Source: Chara braunii
Lineage: Eukaryota; Streptophyta; Charophyceae; Charales; Characeae
Reading direction: 5' to 3'
Assembly (NCBI GenBank): GCA_003427395.1
Contig: BFEA01000223.1
Coordinates: 584,249-612,308, forward strand
Length of the DNA stretch: 28,060 nucleotides
Made by a program: the position numbers and the translations under genes. This document shows positions 20,215 to 28,060 of the stretch, one piece after another (position 1 is the first letter of the stretch; every line of letters begins with the position of its first letter). The notes under the pieces were generated by a model, which was not told where the DNA came from, ran no database searches, and saw only the letters and a list, made by a program, of their open reading frames with translations.

Positions 20215-20732
20215 TCACAGGCTTCGGCCTCCACCATTGTGCCCTGACCCCCGCCCAGGTATAGTTCTCCATCTTCCGGGTCTCAGCGGCCATGTTCACA
20301 CTCAAACCTCCTGCAGTAGATAGTGGGACCGGGCGGTACGCCCCCAGCTATGGCGCCTGGTGGGCCAAACACCCCACCGGCTGGCTTGCACGTTTAACTC
20401 CTCGGGCCGTATTCCCAAGTCAGGTAGGATAATGAAATTTGGTCAGCGTCCCGAATATACAGGAACCCTGAGGGGCCTGCCAAAGGAGGTGCGTGCTCAA
20501 GGTCCTCGACTGCAGTGCGACCACCCGTGGGGAGGGTCAATCACTCCCTGCCGTGATGCCGACCACAGCAGCTTATGTCGGCAAACACCCCATGTCAAAC
20601 AAGGGGCGACAATACAGCTTGTCGTTCCAACTCTAGTATGTAGCTAAAAAATTAAGGCTTACACCATCTGAGCGAGCCGCCTCGTCGGTCCCATCAACGG
20701 TCCCTGAAACCGGTGTCGTGATCGAGTAAAAA
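20215..20732 (-). pseudogene. LSU (25S/28S) rRNA-derived segment, domain I-II with variable D2 region
   Basis: On the minus strand, from 20732 downward, the sequence reads ACCGGTTTC and CCGTTGATGGGACC, then a divergent D2-like stretch. It then follows the conserved LSU order: ATACGGCCCGAGGAGTTAAA, GGTTTGAGTGTGAACATG, GACCCGGAAGATGGAGAACT, and GGTGGAGGCCGAAGCC. In a normal gene this segment lies upstream of the one at 19895-20200 and on the same strand. Here it is inverted and placed downstream. Diverged, so a pseudogene; the left end around 20215 is approximate. Confidence 0.75.
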
Positions 20733-21460
20733 AAGATAGAAAGATAAAAATAGAACAATAATAATAATAATATTATAATAAAAACAAATAATAATTAAAA
20801 AAATAAGAGGAAAAACGAAAGGCGAGAAGATAAAAAGGGACTACTAGCAGTGCCTCGGGCCTGCCGATTGGTCTCGCGGCCAGGCACGGGGGATAGCCCC
20901 GTTGAGCCGTCAACCCCTTGGCCTCTTCTCGCCACTCCGATACTCCTGCGCCGTCGCCCCTGGCCTCGATCCCTGAATCTCCTAGTTGAGAGTCCGACAT
21001 CATAACCAATAGTGATAGGCCCAATGCTCGATTTAGCACTAGCGAAAACACCTATAAACAGGTACGGCTTCGCATGTGGGTCTGCTAAACACTCCAAGGT
21101 CACCCTTTCCACCTACTGGCTAAACCTACGGCCGTCAAGCCCCACGTCTACTGCGCGGCGGCCCCACCCTCATTCTATTCCTTCGCAAACTCCAACTTGT
21201 GCTTAAAAGCAACACTATTGTCGATGTCGTCTTCCGTATGAGGGCGAGCGCACCATGGTCACATCAATGGAACAAATCGCTCTGTCCTTAATTTAATCAA
21301 AATCATAAATTAGTCGACGGAGGCCGCATACTCTATAATAACATCACGGGCGCCTTAAAGCTGCGCGCCCACAGATTTTGTATTTCTAGTCAACCATTCA
21401 GTCTACATAAAAGAAAATACAGCCCCGACTCACACGGTATACTAAAAAAAATTAAATCAA
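20733..21460. other. Unassigned stretch with A/T microsatellite
   Basis: An imperfect AAT/TAAT run at about 20750-20805 is followed by GC-richer sequence with short overlapping open frames and no recognised domain. It is not clearly rRNA. Confidence 0.5.
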
Positions 21461-21462
21461 AC

Positions 21463-21762
21463 TCATCTTCTATTACTTGCAAAAAAAGGGTGGATATCCT
21501 TGTAAGGGCATTCGCACCGATAACGTGGTATAGGGTGGTGGCCTAGCGATGCCGCACACTTTTCCACTTGGGGGCAGTTTTTATCAAACATGTGTCTGTT
21601 TTGGTTCCTCCGTTGCGTTTTACAGTGGGAATGGCAGTGAGAACATTCCTTCAAATAATGTTTTTTGGTCTTGAAAGGAAGATGGTGTTCTTTTGTTGTG
21701 TTGATCGGAATTTTTACAATGTGTACATTTTGGGCACAAATGTTGTAATTAATGTTTTTCAT
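21463..21762 (-). pseudogene. Possible BED-type zinc-finger fragment (hAT-like relic)
   Basis: A 99-codon minus-strand frame contains CSHCHSHCKTQRRNQNRH and continues MFDKNCPQ, giving CX2CX13HX5C. This matches the BED finger spacing, and an NCP after the last Cys is common in plant hAT transposases and their relatives. No catalytic hAT domain or C-terminal dimerisation motif was found nearby, so only the DNA-binding finger would remain. A chance Cys/His cluster in a short frame is the main alternative. Confidence 0.35.
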
Positions 21763-22480
21763 CTATGCTTATAATGTTTTAGCAGTTACAATGTGTGGTT
21801 GGGGGGAGGTAAGGGGGGGGGATGGTGCGAGAAACCTAGGTGTGCTATGCCCATTTACAAACATAAAAAGACAAAAAACACGTACGCACTGTGCTCGAAT
21901 GGAACAACTATCTTGTGCGAATGGAGAGGGTATGACATCTCTGTGTGCTGTGCATCTGTCCTTTTTTCTGATGATTCACATTTAATTTAATTTTGTGACA
22001 CCTTTTCCAAACCAAGAAACGAAGAACGAATGCACCAGAAAAGAAAAGGAAAAAAAAAAAACCTCGGTAATGGTTGTTGCAAAAATAGTTGTAGTCGGAT
22101 CATCCCTGCTCTGGTTTAATTTCAAGAACAAGCATGTAGTGTTGCAATTTGTTGGACGGGCAATACATAGACATAATACAAAAAGTACATCCAAAAGTTG
22201 GTGGGGTAGCAAAACATGAAAGAGTGTGTGACCTGCACACCCCGAACAGACATTCCTCCCCCCACCCCCTGCCCAATTCCTTCGATCACTGTATGTTTAT
22301 AAAAGTTATTCTCAACGATAGAGAACTACATAGTACTTGCACCTCAATGCATACACGCACACCCCATGAATATACGACTGTCACCTTCATGTGGCAATCT
22401 ATCCTTTCTCACCCTATCAATCTGCCATTCTATCTCTTGGCTGAATTGCTCGTTCTTGTGCACCTGTGAGACCAACGACC
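21763..22480. other. Unassigned stretch, no gene supported
   Basis: A G-rich patch near 21800-21830 and a purine run near 22040-22065. Short open frames only, no recognisable product. Confidence 0.5.
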
Positions 22481-22483
22481 CAC

Positions 22484-23817
22484 CTACCAAAAACACATAG
22501 TACGAACATACAAAAAAAAGACAAAAAACGTGTAACCCACGACCTTACAAATAAAAAGAAGAATGCAACACAGGAAGTCTACGCAAAACCTCAATTGTTT
22601 CCAAACACGTAGGCAGTGGAGCACATACTTTCGAATGGCGTTTGCCACACACAGCCGATGACGATAGCTTTTATACATGGTAGTTCCTTCCGGAGGACCA
22701 TCGCTGCCGTTGTCACCGGAGTCATTATCGAAATCGTCATCGATAGGCCCCTCAACTTCTTCGTTATTGTCGATGTTGTCGTTGTTGTCGTCATTGTTGT
22801 CGATGTTGTCCTCCTTGTTGTTGTTGTAGTTGCCGTTGTCGCTCCTCCTTCCCAACAAATCTTCATCAACATGGATGTCTTCGTCAATGATTATATTGTG
22901 CAGAATACAACACGCCATAAATTTCATAACAAATGTTATCCATGTTCGTAATGTGCTTGCGACGGAAACACCGCCACATGCCTTTCAGCCGACTGAAACA
23001 CTGTTCTATCATATTGCACAACGTGAAGAACATGTTGTCGAACGTTCTATCATCAACCGTCGTTGCCAGACTTCCGTACGATATCATCCACCAAGGGAGA
23101 ATATGATAACTGACATCCCCCATTATGTATCGACCAGTGACCGTGTCATTCACAAGCACATTACTCCTCCTGAATGACTCTCCCCACCTCTGCACGCTTG
23201 TATAAATCTGAAAGTCGAAGGATTCTTGAATCATGAACAGAACCAGGTGTGCCAACTGCAACGTCAAGAATGCGACAATTCTCATCACAAACAACCTGCA
23301 CGACTATATAGTACTGCCTGTTCCTATTGTACGCCTCCGCCTCGCCGCCACCTGGCTTGTCGATATACATATAAATACAGTCGATGACTCAAAAACACCT
23401 TGGGAATCCTGTCCCTTCGAAATAATAAAGCATTGCTTGAAGCCGTGCGCTCATCGACGATGTTACCTTGTGAGCATACTCTCGAACAAGTGCTCTTGCC
23501 ACGTCGTTCGTGCACCTCACCGCGTTGTGCAAGCCCATGCCAAAGTCATTGCCACACTAGCGGTAATAACCGCCCGTGGCCCATCTATAAAGGGCAAAAG
23601 TGAACTTGAGAAGGGCGGGCAGCGCTTCTCTGAACGTGGTGTCCATCCTCTGGATCCTTGGTCCCATCTGCTGAAGAATCTGCTCGAAGATGGGCCTCGT
23701 GAGGCACGTGTACTCCCAGAATTTTTTTTCGTGGCCAGGACCGCGCATGTTCAGCTCTTCCCATGTGCCACCCACTTGAGCCCGCACCTAAAATCGCTGG
23801 TGGCGACTACCTGTCAT
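22484..23817 (-). pseudogene. PIF/Harbinger (HARBI1-like) transposase, DDE nuclease, decayed
   Basis: The family's pattern is clear along the minus strand. An N-terminal helix region (WEELNMRGPGHEKKFWEYTC, then FALYRWATGGYY) is followed by the DDE_4 nuclease. First Asp: VIDC (codon 23380-23382). Second Asp: GTPGSVHDSRIL (23230-23232). Third Asp: IMGDVSYHILPW (23115-23117). Glu: MIEQCFSRLKGMW (23004-23006). The C-terminus has ACCILHNIII, an Asp/Asn-rich linker and a closing YRHRL segment. In-frame stops lie at 23788 (TAG where the family has Trp before VR), 23557 (TAG) and 23389 (TGA). Frame changes are needed near 23200 and 22925. The start used is the ATG at 23817, but more N-terminal sequence is possible. 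The excision and insertion role is known for the family; this copy cannot make a full protein. Confidence 0.9.
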
Positions 23818-23829
23818 GGGAGGGAGACC

Positions 23830-25285
23830 CTCAGCCCCGCCAGCACCTCATATGGGGGGATACGAGAAACAACAAAACACAAGTGGCGTTCTGCATGATC
23901 ATGATGTTCATCAGGATGTGCATGAGCATCATGGCGGATATGACTGTCACTTGCTCCCTCAACCTCAGCCACCGAACAACAGCAGCAAGGATCATGGCCA
24001 GATGGAGCTGTGACATGGCAGTGACCCCGCTGCTGGGTTGCGGACGCAGGATAGAGGAAGAGCAAAAAAAAAAACCACCTTTCGAATCCTATGAACTGCC
24101 GAACACTGCACGCATAAACGACAGTGACACAGATTTGACTCCGAGTCCGCCACGTGTATGAGGTCGAAACGGCGAGAGGTTTGAGACTTGCCACACTCTC
24201 TTCACGAACGAGCAATAACCCCAGGGGGTTGGGGCTGGACTGCAAAGTTCCCACCTTGGCAAGCAGGCGTGACCAACGGATGAAAAAAAGCGAAGTACTA
24301 GTAGTGGAGGCAACGTGCCATCAATCCACCATGGTAGGCGACACTGGGCTCATTACACGTGGCGGCCGTATGCTTTCACGCAAAACAATGGCAATGGTTT
24401 CCCACACATGTCTTCTCACAGCCAAAACGAAGTACAAATCGGGCGATGCCGAGCACAGAGGGCGGAAGTGGATTTGGGACGGTACCATGAAGGGCGACAC
24501 GGGGGACTGCAACACTGCCACACAAGCGGACTCGTGGGAGACAAGACCGCCGCCCACAGTCCCTTCCAGTGTCCGCCTTCCGTCCGCGTGGAATGGCCCT
24601 GCATGCCCCGCCCACGAAAACCCGCCACGAAAAACGAAAAACGCCGGCAAGTGGGATGCAATTTGCTCCTTCGGTCCGACCGCCCCCCAAACCGAACAAG
24701 TCGGTTCTTTTTGGTTCTCCCCAAAATGAGTAGTACCTTCTTTCCCCGAATACAACGTATACGGTCATTATAGCTGTATTTTGGGTAGTCGGATCAGCCC
24801 CTAATCGCTCTCCGTTCGCGGTGGCCTCCCGCCGCGGGACTCCCGCCAGACCGGTTTCCAGGCCGCCAGCCTGTGGGTTCCTCGAATTAAAGCTGAAGTT
24901 CGACTTTCAGCAAGGTAGCAGCTCCTGGCCTGTTTCGTGGTTGGGCCCCGCCTTTGCCGTCCTGGTCGCCCTCCCGGCTGCGCCACCACGCTCCGCGTGG
25001 TATATCAGTTATCAAAATTTCCTCCCTTTCCGTTTACAGGGAGGCCTTCGTTCCACCACAGTAGGAAGGCTTCTTGTGTGGATTATCTCTATGTGATCTT
25101 GCTCCCTACCGCCGCTGGACGACGAACGGCGGGGTTGACGGTCGCTGCAATAGAATTGAGTATTCTAATTCTAGTGTAGTGCGCGCGCGAAAGAGCAAAA
25201 GGCCGCGCGTATCGGATGCAATCCTGCGAATCTGCTCGCTGTACTGGAAAACCCCGCTTTCAGTGGGCTGCTTGCTAAGTGATTT
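23830..25285. other. Unassigned GC-richer stretch with overlapping open frames on both strands
   Basis: Frames up to 191 codons are open on both strands between 24154 and 24773, which points to base composition and not to genes. None has a recognised domain, including the Myb-like second protein expected of a complete Harbinger element. A 24-bp-scale GC-rich patch at 24820-25000 and a TTTACAG acceptor-like site near 25040 are the only other things seen. Confidence 0.45.
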
Positions 25286-25289
25286 GCAG

Positions 25290-25452
25290 GTTGCAGAGGC
25301 GGGTACCAGCAACAACAGTGGCGCAGCCGAGAAGCAGGCTCGACATCTTGGCCAACACCCCTTGTATGCCCTGTGGACGCCTTCGATTGCCATTTGTTTC
25401 CCACCATAGCGAAGGAAGTTATCTCCTGCCACTGATCGTCGCCGTCGTCGAG
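25290..25452 (+). other. Possible internal exon with consensus splice sites
   Basis: A CTAAG branch-like site and GATTTGCAG acceptor end at 25289, and GTCGAG followed by the consensus donor GTAAGT begins at 25453. One frame is open across the whole interval (LQRRVPATTV to LPLIVAVVE). No partner exon or domain recognised, so this could be chance. Confidence 0.2.
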
Positions 25453-25599
25453 GTAAGTCTTTCCCTTCCCCGTCCTCCTCCTTCTGTTCATCTTTGACAC
25501 ATTTTTTTCTCATTGGCTGACCTTCACCATCTTCTTCGTCGTTCTCTTCTTGTCCTCTTGTTCTTTCGCTCTCCGTTCGTCGTCTTCTCCTTATCCTCC

Positions 25600-26165
25600 G
25601 CCATAGCGGATTGGTGCACTGGGAAATGACATACTGGAAAACGGAAAAGCATGTTGGATGGCATACTCACACTGTAACTTTTCTAAATGTGTCCGACTGC
25701 AATGACCGCTAGACTCAGATGAATCTGACTGCAATCACGTCCAGAGCTCAGTACAAGAAGTCATACTGCGAGTATGCCCTGAGAAGGAAGAGGTGAGGGA
25801 GAGAATGCCGCAGGGAGGGAAGTGTGGGGGCTGAGGTTGGCGGGAAGACAAGTGGGCAGGGAACGGATTGAAGATGGGAGGTGCCGGGCAAATGTGGAAC
25901 TTGCACAGGAAGGCACATTGTAGTGAAACCTCAAAGGGGGGGGAGGAGAGAATGTGGCAGTACTACCAGGATAAAATTGGGCGGCAGTATAGGGCTGAAA
26001 GGTGCGTTCTTCTGGCCGTTGTTTTTGAGGTGGTGGTAGGGATGGAAGAGATTTGTTTTTGACAGAATCGTTTGAGGGAAAGAGAAGGAAGGAGACGTTA
26101 AAGCAGCTTCGATGCGTCACGGGCGGCGAATGGGAGTTGGGAGGGTGGAGAGTGGTGGTTGAGTG

Positions 26166-26228
<63 letters not shown>

Positions 26229-26456
26229 TTTGGGGAAAAGTCTGTTGTGGAAAAAAGTTGGAGTGAACTGGAACAAAGATGGAGGTGGAGAAAAGGAGGA
26301 GAAGAGGTTCGCGCAAGGGAAGTCCAAAAAAAAGCTGAATGAAGAGGTTACGGTTGTTGAGGGATGAAGAGAGTGAGTGAGTAGGTGGTGCAGATCTACG
26401 TGGGAAAGGAAAAGTGGACACAAGGAAAGGGAGAGGTGCAATGAGGAGGACATGAG
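25600..26456. other. Purine-rich, low-complexity stretch
   Basis: Strong purine bias on the plus strand keeps long frames open on the minus strand, made mostly of Ser, Pro, Leu and Phe. The longest one, ending near 25761, runs straight through the sequencing adapter at 26457 and is therefore not a real gene. Confidence 0.6.
26167..26221. repeat. GA microsatellite
   Basis: An uninterrupted AG run. It follows GGTGGAGAGTGGTGGTTGAG, which recurs before a second GA run at 27304, so the two are part of a diverged larger repeat. Confidence 0.95.
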
Positions 26457-26584
26457 CTGTCTCTTATACACATCTAGATGTGTATAAGAGACAGGAAGAG
26501 AGTGAGTGAGTAGGTGGTGCAGATCTACGTGGGAAAGGAAAAGTGGACACAAGGAAAGGGAGAGGTGCAATGAGGAGGACATGA
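26366..26584 (+). repeat. Exact 90-bp duplication flanking an adapter junction
   Basis: Positions 26366-26455 and 26495-26584 are identical, both from GAAGAGAGTGAG to GGACATGA, separated only by an extra G and the adapter. This is what an untrimmed mate-pair read yields when merged by an assembler, so one copy is probably false. Confidence 0.9.
26457..26494. other. Nextera (Tn5 mosaic end) mate-pair junction adapter, artefact
   Basis: CTGTCTCTTATACACATCT is joined directly to AGATGTGTATAAGAGACAG. These are two inverted 19-bp Tn5 mosaic ends, the circularisation junction of Nextera mate-pair libraries. In translation it yields SYTHLDVYKRQ, a known contaminant peptide. It is not part of the genome. 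Confidence 0.98.
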
Positions 26585-27221
26585 CCAAAGGAAGAATGGG
26601 TGTTGGCTTGGATCAGAGAATGTTCCATTATGCCTTCAAGTTGATTGTTGAAGTAGAGTATAAGGGAACGAACGGTACGTGGGGCACCACCTAAAGAAAC
26701 AAGCGCAAGGAGAACCCATTCCGTGATTCTGCGAAGGTAGAAGTAGAGAAGAAGGGGGGGCGTAGAGGAGGTATGTGGGGCGCTTGAGGAAATCAAGTGA
26801 AGAAGGTCACTTCTTCGTAGAACCCTAGAGATGAAGCTGTTGTAGCTTCTGCAAGTGTGGACGACAGCGATTTGGATGGAGCAGAGGGTTCGGAAATGGG
26901 ATGCTGGGGGTAGAAGTTGGGAAAGTTTAATTCTTGTTGGTGTTGGAAAAATAATCCTGGGGTGGTGTGAAGGGGTTTTCGTGATTGTGGTTGGGAGGGA
27001 AGCCAGGGAGGGAGTAAGGGAATTTGTGCATTTGTCTTGTGAGTACGGGATTTTCTTTTTGGCCATTTTGCCTGGTGGTGGTTAGATAACTGAGATGAAG
27101 CCGACGCTCCACGGGGACTCGTAAGGGTGTGAAAAATTTTCGTTAAAAAAGGCGAGAGAAAGAGAGAAAGGAGCAGAATACTCTGAAGTGAAAAAGAGAT
27201 GCAAGGTAATGAGTCCGGACA

Positions 27222-27253
<32 letters not shown>

Positions 27254-27301
27254 CATGCAATAGTAGACAACGTGCGAGGGTGGAGAGTGGTGGTTGAGTG
27301 T

Positions 27302-27341
<40 letters not shown>

Positions 27342-27988
27342 GCAGAATACGTTAAAGTGAAAAAGAAAGGTGAGAAAACGAGTCCGTCAGGTCTGTGAGG
27401 AAGGGGGAAGAGGAGAGTGTGTACAGAAAAGTCAGTGGCTATGAGAGAGGAAAAAGGAGGAAAAAGCGCGCGGCGAGGAAAGTGTCGTTGCGTCATTGGC
27501 TTCATCAAACATCATNGTCACCATCACCTNGTGATTTCTCTTTCTTGTTGTTGTCATTCTTGGGCATCTTTTTGTTCTTCTACGTTTCCTTGGCGCCTAA
27601 ATTTGATGTTTAAAAAAACGATAAGATTTACCGGAGATCNGTTCCCGTCCTTCTTTTCCCCTCCTCCTCTGTCTTGATGTCATTTTGCGACGATGATATG
27701 ACTTAATGGTCGCCCCCNCTTCTTCTCTCGCCCATCCCTCTCTCTCCTTCACGTCCCATACTTGGCTTCCTACGACCTTATCTAGGGTGAGGGTGGAACT
27801 TGCAGAAACCATTGTCCCGCTGTGCACGCTCCTCTTTTTCGCCTTGTCACCATTGCCGTTGCCATCGCCATCGCCATCATTATCATGATGATCATAATCA
27901 CCGTCATCATCTTTATCAAGACCTTCATCTTTGTCACGATCGGCATTACCGCCGCCGTATGAGTCCGTCCCCATGAGCACTATCATCG
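26585..27988. other. GA- and CA-rich low-complexity stretch, no gene supported
   Basis: Two diverged units share GCAGAATAC, AGTGAAAAAGA and GAGTCCG (about 27170-27220 and 27342-27388). They are separated by a CA run (27220-27239), short GA runs and the 27277 copy of GGTGGAGAGTGGTGGTTGAG. A minus-strand frame at 27597-27986 is rich in Asp, Gly and Lys from trinucleotide repeats and contains Ns; it is not accepted as a gene. Ns at 27516, 27530, 27640 and 27718. Confidence 0.55.
27220..27339. repeat. CA and GA microsatellite cluster
   Basis: A CA run at 27220-27239 merges into a GA run at 27239-27252, and a second GA run lies at 27304-27339. Confidence 0.95.
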
Positions 27989-28026
27989 CTGTCTCTTATA
28001 CACATCTAGATGTGTATAAGAGACAG
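27989..28026. other. Second Nextera mate-pair junction adapter, artefact
   Basis: The same inverted mosaic-end junction as at 26457. The sequence after it (28027-28060) is identical to 26577-26610, so the assembly jumps back about 1.45 kb here. Sequence to the right of this point should not be treated as contiguous with the left. Confidence 0.98.
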
Positions 28027-28060
28027 GGACATGACCAAAGGAAGAATGGGTGTTGGCTTG

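Noticed and set aside
19919-20305. Overlapping protein frames on both strands
   Set aside because: The sequence is LSU rRNA-derived, which is naturally open in several frames.
24154-24773. Plus-strand frames of 191 and 152 codons as a gene
   Set aside because: Minus-strand frames of similar length overlap them, no domain is recognisable and there is no compositional sign of coding. GC bias explains the lack of stops.
25761-26588. A 275-codon minus-strand protein
   Set aside because: It crosses the Nextera junction and repeats its own N-terminus because of the false 90-bp duplication.
27597-27986. Asp/Gly-rich 129-codon protein
   Set aside because: It is encoded by trinucleotide repeats, contains undetermined bases, and has no recognisable domain or start context.

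Overview
The window looks like nuclear DNA of a plant-lineage eukaryote, possibly a charophyte green alga or another streptophyte. The reasons are LTR-retrotransposons primed by plant-type initiator-Met tRNA, a PIF/Harbinger transposase relic, pieces of cytosolic large-subunit (25S/28S) rRNA, many microsatellites and long homopolymers, and no compact operon-like coding. The species is an inference. No intact host gene can be supported: nearly every recognisable coding stretch is a decayed mobile element. Scattered single Ns, and two copies of a Tn5/Nextera mate-pair junction near the right end, show a short-read assembly with errors.

Layout. 1-3.1 kb: minus-strand Ty3/gypsy-like element with Gag (coiled coil, capsid-like region, CCHC knuckle; reading frame broken three times), a 1.1-kb leader rich in GCCACGTCA motifs, and a primer-binding site at 3072-3085; its LTR lies above 3089. 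4.1-5.3 kb: unassigned, with poly-T tracts and a weak tRNA-like SINE head. 5.3-5.9 kb: the end of a plus-strand LTR with a minisatellite and a second primer-binding site at 5711. 5.9-8.4 kb: unassigned plus GTT/CTT microsatellites. 8.49-9.11 kb: dispersed hairpin repeats with paired base changes. 9.41-10.0 kb: about six diverged ~110-bp tandem repeats arranged as dimers. 11.3-11.75 kb: a 199-bp tandem duplication. 13.9-14.1 kb: 52-bp tandem repeats. 14.48-14.88 kb: three inverted repeats. 15-19 kb: CT tract, poly-T, and minus-strand reading frames broken mostly by TGA and TAG. 19.9-20.7 kb: two LSU rRNA-derived segments in opposite orientation. 21.5-21.8 kb: possible BED zinc-finger relic. 22.5-23.8 kb: PIF/Harbinger transposase pseudogene with its DDE residues still readable. 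24-25.7 kb: unassigned GC-richer sequence. 25.7-28.06 kb: GA-rich low-complexity DNA with two adapter junctions and false duplications.

The genes do not form a pathway. The common theme is repeated insertion and decay, and several broken codons fit C-to-T or G-to-A change at CG or CHG sites, as expected of methylated transposon DNA. The signals most worth a second look are the hairpin repeats at 8.5-9.1 kb, the ACGT-motif cluster in the retroelement leader and LTR, and the folded-back rRNA pseudogene. The right-end duplications are artefacts. I did not find a clear new biological system.
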